Below, one piece after another: positions 47,091 to 57,400 of a stretch of 64,000 nucleotides of DNA. How positions within the stretch are numbered: position 1 is the first letter of the stretch; each line of letters starts with the position of its first letter. Both the position numbers and the translations under genes were made by a program. The stretch is from Cytophagales bacterium. GTDB taxonomy: Bacteria; Bacteroidota; Bacteroidia; Cytophagales; 172606-1. The stretch spans positions 1 through 64,000 of the forward strand of contig JAUJNL010000003.1 of assembly GCA_030448185.1 (NCBI GenBank), read 5' to 3'. The notes below the pieces were generated by a model. The model worked only from the letters and a program-made list of their open reading frames with translations. It did not search any database and was not told the origin of the DNA.

Positions 47091-47696
47091 ATGAAAGCTT
47101 CGACCGAAAGAAATGAAAGAGAAGGAAATCTTTTGTTTCCAGTCTTCCTGAAGCTGGAAGAACTGAAGTTACTTATTGTGGGCGGGGGAAACGTGGGCCA
47201 TGAGAAGTTAAGCGCGGTACTGCGCAACAGCCCGGCCACTCAGATTACCCTGGTAAGTAAAACCATTTCGGAGGAAATCAAAGAGTTAGCCTTGCCCTAC
47301 CCGAATGTTACGCTCTACCAACGGCCATTTGCTCCCGAAGACCTGGATGGCAAGGATATTGTCATTGCCGCTACCAATGATCGCCCGTTAAATGAACAGA
47401 TTAAGGTTGAGGCAAAAGTCCGGAAGGTATTGGCTAATGTAGCCGATACTCCGGACCTTTGTGATTTTTACTTAGGCTCGGTGGTGAAAAAGGGAGACCT
47501 TAAAATTGCCATCTCCACCAACGGAAAATCACCGACCTTAGCCAAGCGGATCCGCGAGTTTCTGGAAGCCAGCCTGCCGGATACTACTCAGGAATTACTC
47601 GATAATTTAACCCAGATCCGTTCCAGGATCCAGGGCGACTTCCAGGCCAAGTTGAAAGCACTGAATGAAGTAACTTCGGGTTTCCTAAAGTCATAG
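47091..47696 (+). CDS. Precorrin-2 dehydrogenase / sirohydrochlorin ferrochelatase family (Met8/CysG-N)
   Basis: A 201-residue protein. The NAD-binding motif is LLIVGGGNVGHEKL, and the family block DIVIAATNDRPLNEQIK and VANVADTPDLCDFYLGSVVKKGDLKIAISTNGKSP contains the Asp and Ser-Pro used in catalysis. It oxidises precorrin-2 and, in bifunctional members, inserts iron to give siroheme for the reductase two genes upstream. It lies 64 bases after cobA and ends in a terminator, closing the operon. Confidence 0.9.
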   Translation: MKASTERNEREGNLLFPVFLKLEELKLLIVGGGNVGHEKLSAVLRNSPATQITLVSKTISEEIKELALPYPNVTLYQRPFAPEDLDGKDIVIAATNDRPLNEQIKVEAKVRKVLANVADTPDLCDFYLGSVVKKGDLKIAISTNGKSPTLAKRIREFLEASLPDTTQELLDNLTQIRSRIQGDFQAKLKALNEVTSGFLKS

Positions 47697-47729
47697 TTTA
47701 AGAACTACTATTCAAATCATATTTGAGGA

Positions 47730-47757
47730 GCCATCCCTGACCGGATGGCTTTTTTTT
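47730..47757 (+). terminator. Rho-independent terminator of siroheme operon
   Basis: Stem GCCATCC / GGATGGC with loop CTGACC followed by eight T residues. Confidence 0.85.
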
Positions 47758-47857
47758 ATTGCTTAACCCAGCTAGAAGATGAGCTTAGTAATCCATCACG
47801 TAAATCCTTCCGGAACAAAACCCGTAAATAGAGGTAGATTATAGTACAACCAAAGAC

Positions 47858-48389
47858 ATGAAAACATCTGCATTCAATTCTTCATATAACACCGGTTCAG
47901 TCGTCTCTTGCTTCTCCGGGGGCCACATCCGCCGGAAAGTCAATCCCTCAACTGCAATGGCTGGAACAAGTCAGCCGGATTATGGACAACGCCTTCCAGA
48001 TCCCTGGCACCAATATCCGTTTCGGACTCGACCCAATTATCGGCTTGATTCCTGGTTTCGGGGAACTGGTAACCTTTGGAATATCGGGAGCCCTGCTGCT
48101 GACGATGGCCCGGTATGGGGTAAGCCGTAAAGTACTGCTGATGATGGCCGGCAATATATTACTGGATAGTACCCTAGGCGCCATTCCTTTAGTGGGTGAC
48201 CTGTTCGACTTTGGATACAAGGCTAACCAGCGAAATCTGAATCTACTCCGGAGGCACTACCAGGAAGGCAAACATCAGGGCAGTGGCAAAGGACTTATCA
48301 TAGCTGTAGGCGTATTAGTGCTTGCCTTGGCCGGTCTGCTGGTATTTGCTATTTGGAAACTGGTTGCCTATTTAGTTGGTTTGTTCTAA
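47858..48389 (+). CDS. DUF4112 membrane protein (frame change near the start)
   Basis: The conserved body reads IPQLQWLEQVSRIMDNAFQIPGTNIRFGLDPIIGLIPGFGE, then ARYGVSRKVLLMMAGNILLD and ALGA-like IPLVGDLFDFGYKANQRNLNLL, the hallmark of DUF4112. A C-terminal helix (GLIIAVGVLVLALAGLLVFAIWKLV) anchors it. The body frame has no start codon upstream, whereas an ATG at 47858 in the neighbouring frame gives MKTSAFNSSYNTGSVVS. One base change in the GGGGG run near 47920 would join them. About 177 residues; function unknown. Confidence 0.75.
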
Positions 48390-48416
48390 AAAACTGGATT
48401 ATTTGCGGAGCCCTTG

Positions 48417-48548
48417 ACGATGCACGGCGTATGAAGTAGGAAGAAAGAGGTAAGAAGGGGTTCTCACAGCTGAGATCACACATTATCACGGATAAATTTT
48501 ATCCTACTTCCTATCTCCTACTTCCGACATACGTCGAACATCGCACAT
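48417..48548. repeat. GAAGTAGGA-type inverted word repeat
   Basis: The left arm has GGCGTATGAAGTAGGAAG and GAGGTAAGAAGG. The right arm, inverted, has CCTACTTCCTATCTCCTACTTCCGACATACGTCG. The words recur around 63321-63550. No gene is seen here. Confidence 0.5.
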
Positions 48549-48561
48549 CCAAACATAATCT

Positions 48562-49497
48562 ATGCCTCGCATTGTTTTCCTGGACACCAGTACGCTGGGC
48601 TCTGCTTCCATAGATCCGCTCCGCTCTTTCGGAGAACTTATTACCTATCCGGTTACCCGGCCTGAACAAGTAATTGAACGCATCCGGGAGGCCGACATTG
48701 TAATCAGCAATAAAGTAGTGATTGACCGGAACGCCATACAGGCAGCCCCCAATCTCCGGCTGATCTGCGTGGCAGCTACCGGCACCAATAATATTGACCT
48801 GGAAGCGGCCAAAGAAAAAGGGATCCCCGTTAAAAACGCAGTCGGTTATTCAACGCAAAGTGTTGCCCAGCATACCTTTGCCATGTTGCTGTACCTGCTG
48901 GAGCAGTTAAACTATTTTGACCGGTATGTAAAATCGGGGGGCTACACCAGGAGTGAAATTTTCACCCATTTCGGCCACGAATATTGGCAACTGGCCGGCA
49001 AGCAAATGGGTATTATCGGTCTGGGCGCTATTGGCCGCGAAGTTGCCAAGATTGCTACCGCTTTTGGCAGTGAAGTAGTCTATTACTCAGCATCGGGCAA
49101 AGCCTACCCTTCCGAATACAAACGGGTTGACTTGGAAGAGTTGTTGCAAACTTCCGATGTAGTGTCTATTCACGCCCCATTGAATGAGCATACCCGCGAA
49201 CTGATTGGGTATGAGCAGCTGCGGCAGATGAAGCAAACCGGTATTCTGATTAACGTGGGAAGGGGTGGAATTGTAAAAGAGGAAGATTTAAAGAGGGCAT
49301 TGGACGAAGAAAAGCTATTTGCCGCCGGGCTCGATGTATTACAAACCGAACCCATGCAGCCTGGTCATCCTTTGCTCTCGGTCAAGCATCCGGACCGTTT
49401 GCTGATTACCCCGCATATTGCCTGGGCCAGTCAGGAAGCCCGAAACACTCTGCTCGAACAAGTGGGTAATCACATCAAAGCATTTTTGGGGCAATAG
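48562..49497 (+). CDS. D-2-hydroxyacid dehydrogenase, NAD-dependent
   Basis: A 311-residue Rossmann enzyme. The nucleotide-binding motif is MGIIGLGAIGREVAKIATAFG. The catalytic Arg is in INVGRGGIV, the Glu in DVLQTEPM, and the His in LLITPHIAWAS. Members reduce hydroxypyruvate, glyoxylate or similar 2-oxo acids. Closest in feel to glycerate dehydrogenase/hydroxypyruvate reductase, but the substrate cannot be read from sequence. Single gene, intact. Confidence 0.88.
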   Translation: MPRIVFLDTSTLGSASIDPLRSFGELITYPVTRPEQVIERIREADIVISNKVVIDRNAIQAAPNLRLICVAATGTNNIDLEAAKEKGIPVKNAVGYSTQSVAQHTFAMLLYLLEQLNYFDRYVKSGGYTRSEIFTHFGHEYWQLAGKQMGIIGLGAIGREVAKIATAFGSEVVYYSASGKAYPSEYKRVDLEELLQTSDVVSIHAPLNEHTRELIGYEQLRQMKQTGILINVGRGGIVKEEDLKRALDEEKLFAAGLDVLQTEPMQPGHPLLSVKHPDRLLITPHIAWASQEARNTLLEQVGNHIKAFLGQ

Positions 49498-49625
49498 AAA
49501 AAGTTTCGTACTGACTAGGCCCTATAAAACCAGGCCGGCGATTCTTTCAGTTCTATAGGAAAGTAATCAAGCAGAATGTAAGCGCAGCTTTGGGGCTACG
49601 CTTTTCAGAATATTCCGTAAGAAGA

Positions 49626-50186
49626 TTAGAATAGCTTTTCAGCGGGTGGCTTCACGCCTTTCATCCGAAGGTAGATGGTAGCCTGGCCGCGGTGATGCGT
49701 CTGGTGTTCAAATACTTTGTTGAAGCCTGCTTCCCGGGTGATTTCGTGGTTAAAAACAGTAACCTTCTCTCCAAACTGTGCCTCTTTCATGCCTTGCAGG
49801 GTGTTGATTACGTAATCATAGCTTTCCATCACCACCTTGGTCAAGGCAGCCTTATTCTTGTATTCTTCCATCTTCTCCAGGTTCTTACCCTCATACGGGT
49901 TAGCCTTGCCAGATGCTTTAGAAACAATCATAAAATTGCCTCCCGCCAGGTGCAGCATCTGCTCGGCAAAACTCCGGACATCAGCAGCAGGTTTGTAATT
50001 CAAGCCATCTTCCGGCATGGCATCCAGGTATTCTTTAGTAAACTCTTTGGCCCGCTGCCAATCAGCTACCATTTGGCTGATGGCTAAGGGGTTGGAGGTT
50101 GCCGGGGAAGTAGTGCCAATACTACATACAAGCACTAAGCCTAGAAACAGGGCATGGTACAGGAGTGTAAATTTAAAGGGTTGCAT
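49626..50186 (-). CDS. DinB-like four-helix metal-binding protein with signal peptide
   Basis: 186 residues with start at MQPFKFTLLYHALFLG (50186); an in-frame Met ten codons upstream is part of the repeat flank. Signal-like N-terminus to about residue 27. The DinB fold metal ligands are in QMLHLAGGN and in KVFEHQTHHRGQATIYLR, the usual three-His site. Family members include damage-inducible and thiol S-transferase proteins, but exported ones are uncharacterised. Located periplasmically by inference. Confidence 0.8.
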   Translation of the reverse strand: MQPFKFTLLYHALFLGLVLVCSIGTTSPATSNPLAISQMVADWQRAKEFTKEYLDAMPEDGLNYKPAADVRSFAEQMLHLAGGNFMIVSKASGKANPYEGKNLEKMEEYKNKAALTKVVMESYDYVINTLQGMKEAQFGEKVTVFNHEITREAGFNKVFEHQTHHRGQATIYLRMKGVKPPAEKLF

Positions 50187-50203
50187 AAGGGTATAAGGGT
50201 AAG

Positions 50204-50392
50204 GGGTGTACGACAAAATGCAGAGCGTTCATCCGCATTTAGCTTCGCTGAGAATGTTGCAATGCGGATGTGTATAGCCGGGCATTTGAAATGCCCTTTT
50301 CTCAGTTCCGCATTGCAACTATTCTCAGCGAAGCTAAATGCGGAACAACACGAACAAAGTTTAATGGTTGATCTGCAATTTGTCGTACACCC
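50204..50392. repeat. Nested palindromic element (189 bases)
   Basis: The outer arms are GGGTGTACGACAAAATGCAG (50204-50223) and its near-complement (50373-50392). The inner arms, 50233-50268 and 50307-50343, are inverted copies of CCGCATT-TAGCTTCGCTGAGAA...-AATGCGG, each itself a hairpin. A centre stem GGGCATTT/AAATGCCC lies at 50280-50296. The related single unit is at 23742. Confidence 0.75.
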
Positions 50393-50562
50393 AGGGTAAG
50401 GTTTGCAGTAACTGCGGAGGAAATTTACCACTAATCTCAGCTCTTCCAAATTACCCAATTCTCATCCTGCGATTTTTCGTTGCGCATTTCTGAATAGAGT
50501 AAAGCTTTGTCCGAAAAATCCGTATTAGCTTTGAATCTACATCTTTAAAGCAGCATTTCTTC

Positions 50563-51645
50563 GTGAAAGAACCCGATATCCCTCATTCTTCTACCCCCAT
50601 ACCGGCCGAATCTACCATTTCGGGTAATACCTGGACCGTAGGCAAACTACGGGCACTGGCGGCTTGGCTGGATTCGACGATTTCCTGCTGGCCCTGATCG
50701 GGATGATTTTTCTGGCTTGGCTGTGGCCCGCTCCGGGCATTGGAAAAGGTCCCTTCTCCCTTTCGAATCTCGCTAATTATGGGGTTTCCGTAATTTTCTT
50801 TTTCTATGGACTAAAACTCAGTCCGCAGAAACTGCAAGCGGGTCTAAGCAACTGGCGGCTTCACCTGGTGGTGCAACTGGCTACATTTGTCTTGTTTCCG
50901 GCAGTCGTTTTGCTCGGCCGGTATTTTTTTCATCACGAAAGAAAGCGAACTGCTTTGGCTGGGAGCCTTTTACCTGGCTGCGTTGCCCTCTACCGTATCC
51001 TCATCAGTAGTAATGGTATCGATTGCGGGTGGTAACTCTACCCGCTGCTATTTTCAATGCCAGTATTTCCAGTCTGGTCGGTGTGTTTATCACGCCTCTC
51101 TGGATGGGCCTGTTCTTTCCGGAAGTGCGGGCACCTACGATCTGAGCAGTGTTATTGCCAAACTCATGCTCCAAGTATTGGCGCCGGTCTTGCTGGGGAT
51201 ACTATTGCATGCAAGGTGGGGAGCTTTTGCCGAACGGTACCGCAGGGAACTGCGGTATTTTGACCAGGCCATTATCCTGATGATTGTCTATACTTCCTTC
51301 TGCGAATCATTTGCCCGGCAAATGTTTAAAGGGGTTGGCTTATTAGACATTGTCCGGCTCGGTTTACTGATGATTGGATTATTTTTCCTGGTTTACGGTA
51401 TCATTCATTTCATCGGCAGGCTCATGAACTTCAGCCGGGAAGACCGGATCACATCCTTGTTTTGCGGCTCCAAAAAATCATTGGTGCAAGGCACCGTAAT
51501 GGCTAAAGTACTGTTTCCCGGGGTGCAGGCCATCGGCATTATTCTGCTACCCATTATGCTCTACCACGCCCTCCAATTGGTAGCCGTGAGTGTAATTGCC
51601 CAACAGATGGCCAATCGCCACAAACAAAAAACGACATTTAAATAA
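50563..51645 (+). CDS. SBF-like (bile acid:Na+ symporter family) transporter (frame-disrupted)
   Basis: Joined frames make about 360 residues and nine to ten helices: LRALAAW, FDDFLLALIGMIFLAWLWPAPGIG, VIFFFYGLKLSPQKLQAGL, LLWLGAFYLAALPSTVSSSVVMVSIAGGN, AIFNASISSLVGVFITPLWMGL, LMLQVLAPVLLGILLHARWG and CGSKKSLVQGTVMAKVLF. The last two motifs are typical of the SBF-like subgroup (PF13593, relatives of yeast Rch1 / plant BASS). GTG at 50563 is the likely start. Frame changes lie near 50655, 50935, 51030 and 51130. The solute is unknown; co-transport with Na+ is inferred. Confidence 0.78.
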
Positions 51646-51727
51646 TTCGATTTTAAACAAGAATTTCACAAATAAGTGATTCAGCAGTATTATTGAACCA
51701 TCATTTATTCCAACTCTTTTCCCAAAT

Positions 51728-52376
51728 ATGCGAACCCTAAACAACCTTTTTTTTGCAAACAACTGGAAGTGGGCCGAACAAATAGAAATCAAACACCCGT
51801 GATTTTTTCAGAAACTAGCCAAACAGCAAGCCCCCGAATATTTGTGAATTGGCTGCGCCGACAGCAGAGTACCAGCCAGCGAAATTGTAGATCTGTTACC
51901 AGGAGAAATTTTGTTCATCGCACCGTAGCTAATGTAGTCGTCCACACCGATTTGAACTGTCTCTCCGTGATTCAGTTCGCCGTGGAAACACTTAAAGTAA
52001 AGCATATTATTGTGTGCGGACATTACGGCTGCGGTGGCGTAAAAGCAGCCTTCGAAAACAGCAAACTGGGCCTCATCGACAACTGGTTCCGTCACATTCA
52101 GGACGTAAAGGAAAATACGAATCTTCTCTGACCAGTATGGAAGACCCGAAGAAACAACTGGATAAACTCTGCGAACTGAATGTAATCGAACAGGCGGCCA
52201 ATGTTTGCCAGACTACTGTGCAAAGTGCCTGGGAACGAGGCCAGGAATTATCGGTTCATGCGTGGATTTACAGCATTGACGACGGGCTCTTACGTGACCT
52301 GTCTTTCTGCGTAACCAATCAGGACGACTTCAGCCAAGTCTACCGGACTTTTGTGAATAATAACCTGAAAAAATAA
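51728..52376 (+). CDS. can: Beta-class carbonic anhydrase (frame-disrupted)
   Basis: About 215 residues. The N-terminus is [19 protein letters not shown]. The zinc ligands lie in [11 protein letters not shown] (a Cys and the Asp-Arg dyad, in a shifted frame), and [16 protein letters not shown] (His and Cys). The C-terminal part is [40 protein letters not shown]. It hydrates CO2 to bicarbonate in the cytoplasm. Frame changes lie near 51800, 51845 and 52110. The full set of active-site residues is present once joined. Confidence 0.82.
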
Positions 52377-52390
52377 AACAGGCTTTTTAA

Positions 52391-52575
52391 CGTCATTGCG
52401 AGGAACGAAGCAATCTATGGCCCACTGTATCCAGTCTCCTTCGAAGCTACTGAAAAGACTACGTAGTCGATTCAATCGAGATTAGCTATGCTGAACTAAA
52501 GTTTGCTTCGTCTTACGCACAAAGCTGACCCATGCTATACTTCTATAGTATGTCCCTCCTCGCAATGACGCTTTT
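52391..52575. repeat. CGTCATTGCGAGG palindromic element, copy 1
   Basis: It begins CGTCATTGCGAGGAACGAAG and ends CCTCGCAATGACG as inverted termini around a 150-base body with GATTAGCTATGCTGAACT. A second copy with the same termini is at 58916. Resembles a REP/MITE-like element. Confidence 0.7.
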
Positions 52576-52714
52576 CAGAAGCACTACTTGCCGCCATGCC
52601 CCCTCAACTAGCTGCCTAAAACCTTTCGCGTTTTTCATAATTGTCTCGTTCACCAACCATTACCGCTGTTTTTCGTAAGCAGTTATAGCATTCACCCGCA
52701 ATTGATTAACGATC

Positions 52715-52943
52715 ATGGAACTGGAAGGATTTGCTTACGGATTTGGACTATTCTCCCTCTTATTGGGACTGGCTGGACTGGTGTTATATATCTGGAGTAT
52801 CATCTGGGTATACCGGGATGCGGAAAGCCGCGGTAAGTCAGGCCTTGCAGTGGCTTTGTTGGTGGCCTTGCTTTTCCTGGCCACTCAGCCTGCTGCTTTG
52901 GATGATCTTCAGACCCCAGAACAAAATTAGTTCGCCTGCTTAG
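52715..52943 (+). CDS. Small two-helix membrane protein, phospholipase-D N-terminal-like (frame change)
   Basis: MELEGFAYGFGLFSLLLGLAGLVLYIWSIIWVYRDAESRGKSGLAVALL continues in the next frame as FSWPLSLLLWMIFRPQ. Together this is two membrane helices separated by the conserved YRDAESRGKSG loop and ended by WMIFRP, as in the PLDc_N / short PspC-like membrane families. One base change near 52870 joins the two. About 75 residues; role unknown. Confidence 0.65.
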
Positions 52944-53008
52944 GATAGAGAATAGTAGCAGTAACAATATTTTAAAATAAGGGGTATCTAAAGTATATAT
53001 TACTGCTA

Positions 53009-54054
53009 TCAGACAACTTCAATCAGAGGCTTCCCGGCTAAAGGCTCTCTCAATTGGCCGAAAGATTCAAGTTCGTATCCATGCTTCTTAGCCAATAATT
53101 CAAATTTTTCTGCCGATTCTACCTGAACGGCAATCAGTAAACCGCCACTGGTTTGGGGGTCCGCGAGGATGGCTTGCTGATATTCCGTAACTATTCCTAT
53201 TTATGCCCGTAACTATCCCAGTTTCGACGGGTACCACCGGGAATGGATTTTTGGGCCAGGTAGGCATCTAATACAGCTATCCTGGGTACTCTGTCAAACT
53301 CCACTACCGCCTGCAGGCCGCTTCCCTCGCACATCTCCGAAAGGTGCCCCAGCAAACCGAATCCAGTTACGTCGGTAAGGGCCTTCACGTAAGGTAATTT
53401 TCCCAATACAGCCCCTAACTTGTTAAGCTTGACCATCGATTCCGGAGCAATGCTCTGGTGTTCGGGTTGAAGAATACCTTTCTTCTGGGCCGTGGTCAGG
53501 ATACCTACCCCCAATGGCTTGCTTAAATACAGGCGACATTCGGGTATGGCGGTGCTGTTCTGTTTCAGATGTTGCGTCTTTACTTTCCCGGTTACAGCAA
53601 GTCCGAAAATAGGTTCGGGACTATCAATGCTATGTCCGCCTGCTAAGGGAATACCTGCCTCAGCGCATACAGCCCGGCTGCCTTCCAGCATTTGCTGGGC
53701 TACTTCCGGGGGTAGTTTATCAATGGGAAAGCCTAGTATGGCAATTGCCATCAATGGTTCACCCCCCATAGCGTATACATCGCTGATGGCGTTGGCCGAA
53801 GCAATGCGGCCAAAATCAAAGGCATCATCCACGATGGGCATAAAGAAATCGGTGGTACTGATAATAGCCTCCCCGTTACCCATATCCAGCACGGCGGCAT
53901 CATCACGGGTATCATTACCCACCAGCAAATCCGGGTAGTGAATTTTAGCCAGGTGGGTTTTTAGGATATTATCCAGAACTTTCGGCGATATTTTGCAACC
54001 GCAGCCAGCGCCGTGACTGTACTGAGTAAGCTTCACTGAATGGACATCAAACAT
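53009..54054 (-). CDS. selD: Selenide, water dikinase (selenophosphate synthase), frame change near the 3' end
   Basis: The joined protein is about 348 residues. The catalytic Cys/Lys site is [12 protein letters not shown], with Cys (not selenocysteine) at the reactive position. ATP/metal motifs are [28 protein letters not shown] and [18 protein letters not shown]. The first frame stops at DSYGHK (53197). The next frame continues [25 protein letters not shown] to GKPLIEVV-stop at 53009, as in full SelD. It makes selenophosphate from selenide and ATP. No selA, selB or 2-selenouridine synthase gene is in the window. Confidence 0.88.
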
Positions 54055-54486
54055 AGGTTTACCGAATAATATTTTGCTTTTTCCGCACTTTATAAGATCC
54101 CTCTTACTTTTATATAGGATACTTTTACAGAATTCAAACGAATTGGGGTAAACATTTCTTTAAATTTTGGCCTATCAGTTAGCGAATATTTAATAATTTA
54201 GAGCCTCCGTTACCTCTGTAATCATTATAGATTTGCATGTAATGTTGAAGGTAATGCTCTGTAAATCCGCACAGTGCTTTTTGGTTTCCGGCATAAGTAT
54301 ACTTCTACTTTCTATTCCCGCCTCTGCCGGAAAGCAATTATGGATTTTTATTCAATCGTCTTGGTCCTTTCCGGCCATCCTTCGGCTAAAGGCGTACGCT
54401 TTCAAACTACCCCTCCGACAATGGGGGCAATTTAATTAAACCATACCATGATTCAACTTAAATACTCAATCTCAAACCAAACCTTT
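54055..54486. other. Divergent promoter region
   Basis: A 432-base AT-rich gap between selD and the TonB receptor. A 68-codon frame at 54233-54439 has a signal-like stretch but no family resemblance and is not called as a gene. Confidence 0.4.
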
Positions 54487-57400
54487 ATGTTAAAGAGAAG
54501 TTTACTAAACTGGATTATTGTAATACTCCTGACCGCCCTGTCCACGCAGGTAATGGGGCAAGGTGTTACTACTGCTTCAATGAGTGGCAGAATTACCGGC
54601 GGTGATGGCGAAGGTCTTCCGGGAGCAACAGTGGTAGCCGTGCATACGCCTTCCGGTACGCAGTTCGCTACTGGGACTCGGGAAGATGGACGATTCAATT
54701 TTCCAAACCTACGGGTAGGCGGTCCCTATGAAGTTACGGTAACCTTCATTGGGTTTCAGGAACAGAAACGAGGCGGCATTAATCTGTCACTTGGTCAGAA
54801 TTTTACCCTTGATCTTAGCTTGCAGGAAAGTAATGTACAATTAGGAGAAGTTACTGTTACGGCTGAACGTGACGACATAATGAACGCTGACCGGACTGGG
54901 GCAGCCACTAATATTTCCAATGAACAAATAAATGCGTTACCAACCGTTGGCAGAAATCTTACTGACTTTACCAGACTGACTCCACAGGCGGTTGTTACAC
55001 CTAATGGAGGAATTTCATTGGCAGGTGCCAATAACCGTTTTAACTCTATTTTTATTGACGGTGCGGTTAATAACGATGTATTTGGCTTATCAGAAACCGG
55101 TACGAATGGCGGTCAAGCCAACAGCATTTCCCCTATCAGTATTGATGCCATTGAAGAGTTTCAGGTTGTACTGGCTCCCTTCGATGTAAGGTTAGGCGGA
55201 TTTGCCGGCGGGGGTATCAACGCGGTTACCCGTAGCGGCAGTAATACCTTTTCTGGTTCCCTGTATGGATTTTACCGCAATCAGGACCTTGCCGGAAAAA
55301 CCCCTACTGATAATCCAGCTATAGAACGGACAAAGCTGTCAGAATTCAATGCATACACTACTGGCTTTCGGCTAGGCGGCCCAATTCTTAAAAACAAATT
55401 ATTCTTTTTCGTTAACCTGGAAATTCAACGCGAGAAAACACCTCAGCCTTTTGACATTAATACTTACCAGAGTGCTTCCAAATTGGATGATATTAACAAC
55501 CTGGTAAACTTTGTTAGAAATACCTATCAATACGATCCTGGCTCCTTCCTCAATAATCCGCAGGAAACCAAAGCCAATCGGGGTATTGTTCGCTTGGATT
55601 GGAATATCAACCAGCAACATAAGTTAACGCTGCGGCATAGTTACACCAAAGGCGAAGCTTACAAACGTACCCGGTCTTCTACCTCAACCATCAATTTTGG
55701 TAACAATAGCGAGTTTTTCCCCAGTACTACCAATTCCAGCGCTTTGGAATTAAAGAGTTCATTTGGAAGCAGTCTTTCCAATGACCTTATCCTGGGCTTC
55801 ACCAGGGTAGTGGATGACCGTGATGCCATCGGCGCAGACTTTCCAAGAGTTACGATTAATGACGGTACCGGAAGAATTATTTTTGGCACAGAGCCTTTCT
55901 CAACAGGTAACCAGTTAAAAACCACTACGTTTACCTTAACTGATAATGTGAGCCTGTACAAAGGAAGGCATACCATTCTGGGTACGCACAACGAGTTCTA
56001 TTCCGTATATAACTTGTTTATCGGCAATAACTACGGAGCCTATACTTTTGCTAACCTGAATAGCTTCCTTACCGGAGGTAATTCTACTGATTTCGAATAC
56101 AGCTATTCCCTGCTAGATGACAAAACAGGAGATGGCTCTAAAGCTGCTGCTGATTTTGATGCTATGCAACTAGGTTTTTATGCCCAGGATGAATTCAATA
56201 TAACGGACCGGTTAAAACTTACTGGCGGCATCCGCGCTGATATTCCGTTTTTCCTGAACAAACCGATTGCGGATGAAAACTTTAACAATGTAGTAGTGCC
56301 TCAGATTGAGGCGGCTGGCTATGATCTGGAAGGCGCAAGAGTAGGTAAAATGCCTACCGCCAAAGTAATGCTTTCGCCTCGTTTAGGGTTCAACTATGAT
56401 GTAAAAGGTGACCGTTCCACCCAGCTTCGTGGCGGAGTGGGTATTTTCACCAGCCGGGTTCCTTTTGTGTGGCCGGGAGCTTCGTATAACAACAACGGCT
56501 TGCTAATTGGCGCTGTTCCGAGTGCGCTAAATCCTAAAATTCCTTTAAATCCTGATCCATACAACCAGCCAGAGGCAACTGCATTAGGATCGACTACGTC
56601 GGTCCCATCCGGTGATATTAACGTTTTCGCCCCTGATTTTAAATTCCCACAAATTGCCAGAGCGACTTTAGCAATTGATCAGCGGCTACCCTGGAATTTG
56701 ATTGGAACACTGGAGGGCATCTATACCAAAACATTGAATAATGTCACTTATTACAATTTTAATGTTCCTCAGCCAACTGCCACTTTAGCCGGTCAAGATA
56801 ATCGGCCGCGGTATGATCGTTCTAAGCCGATATCTTCTACTTACCGTCATATTTTGCTCGGAACTAATACGAATAAAGGGTATAGTTATAACCTGACGGC
56901 TCAGCTGCAGAAGAGTTTTGAGAAAGGATTTACTGCTAATGTTTCCTATACTTTTGGGCGTTCCAAGGTGATTAACGAAGGGACCTCTTCCCAAAACTCT
57001 TCTCAGTGGCGCTTCAATGAAAACGTTCGCGGTAAGAATGACCTTGATTTAACGTATTCAGATTTTGACTTAGGCTCCCGCATCGTGGCGGCTATCTCTT
57101 ACCGTAAAGAGTATCTGAAACACTTTGCCACTACGCTATCCTTATTTTACACTGGCCAGTCAGGAAACCGTTTCTCTTATATTTATCAAGGTTCTCTGTC
57201 TAATGACGATCCCCAGGGAGGATTTACAGACTCTGATTTGCTGTATGTTCCGCGTAATTATGCAACTTACTCAGAAGCTCTCGATCAGGGAGAGATCAGA
57301 TTCACCCCAATCAACAATAGCAGCGGGGCTGTGGTTGTAACGCCTGAGCAGCAGTGGTTAGACCTGAATACGTTTATTGCAAATGATGAATATCTAAACA

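Noticed and set aside
53990-54010. Selenocysteine in SelD
   Set aside because: The codon at the reactive site is TGC (Cys), not TGA.
54233-54439. 68-codon frame with a signal-like N-terminus ahead of the TonB receptor
   Set aside because: No family resemblance, tail is not protein-like, and it overlaps the likely promoter region.
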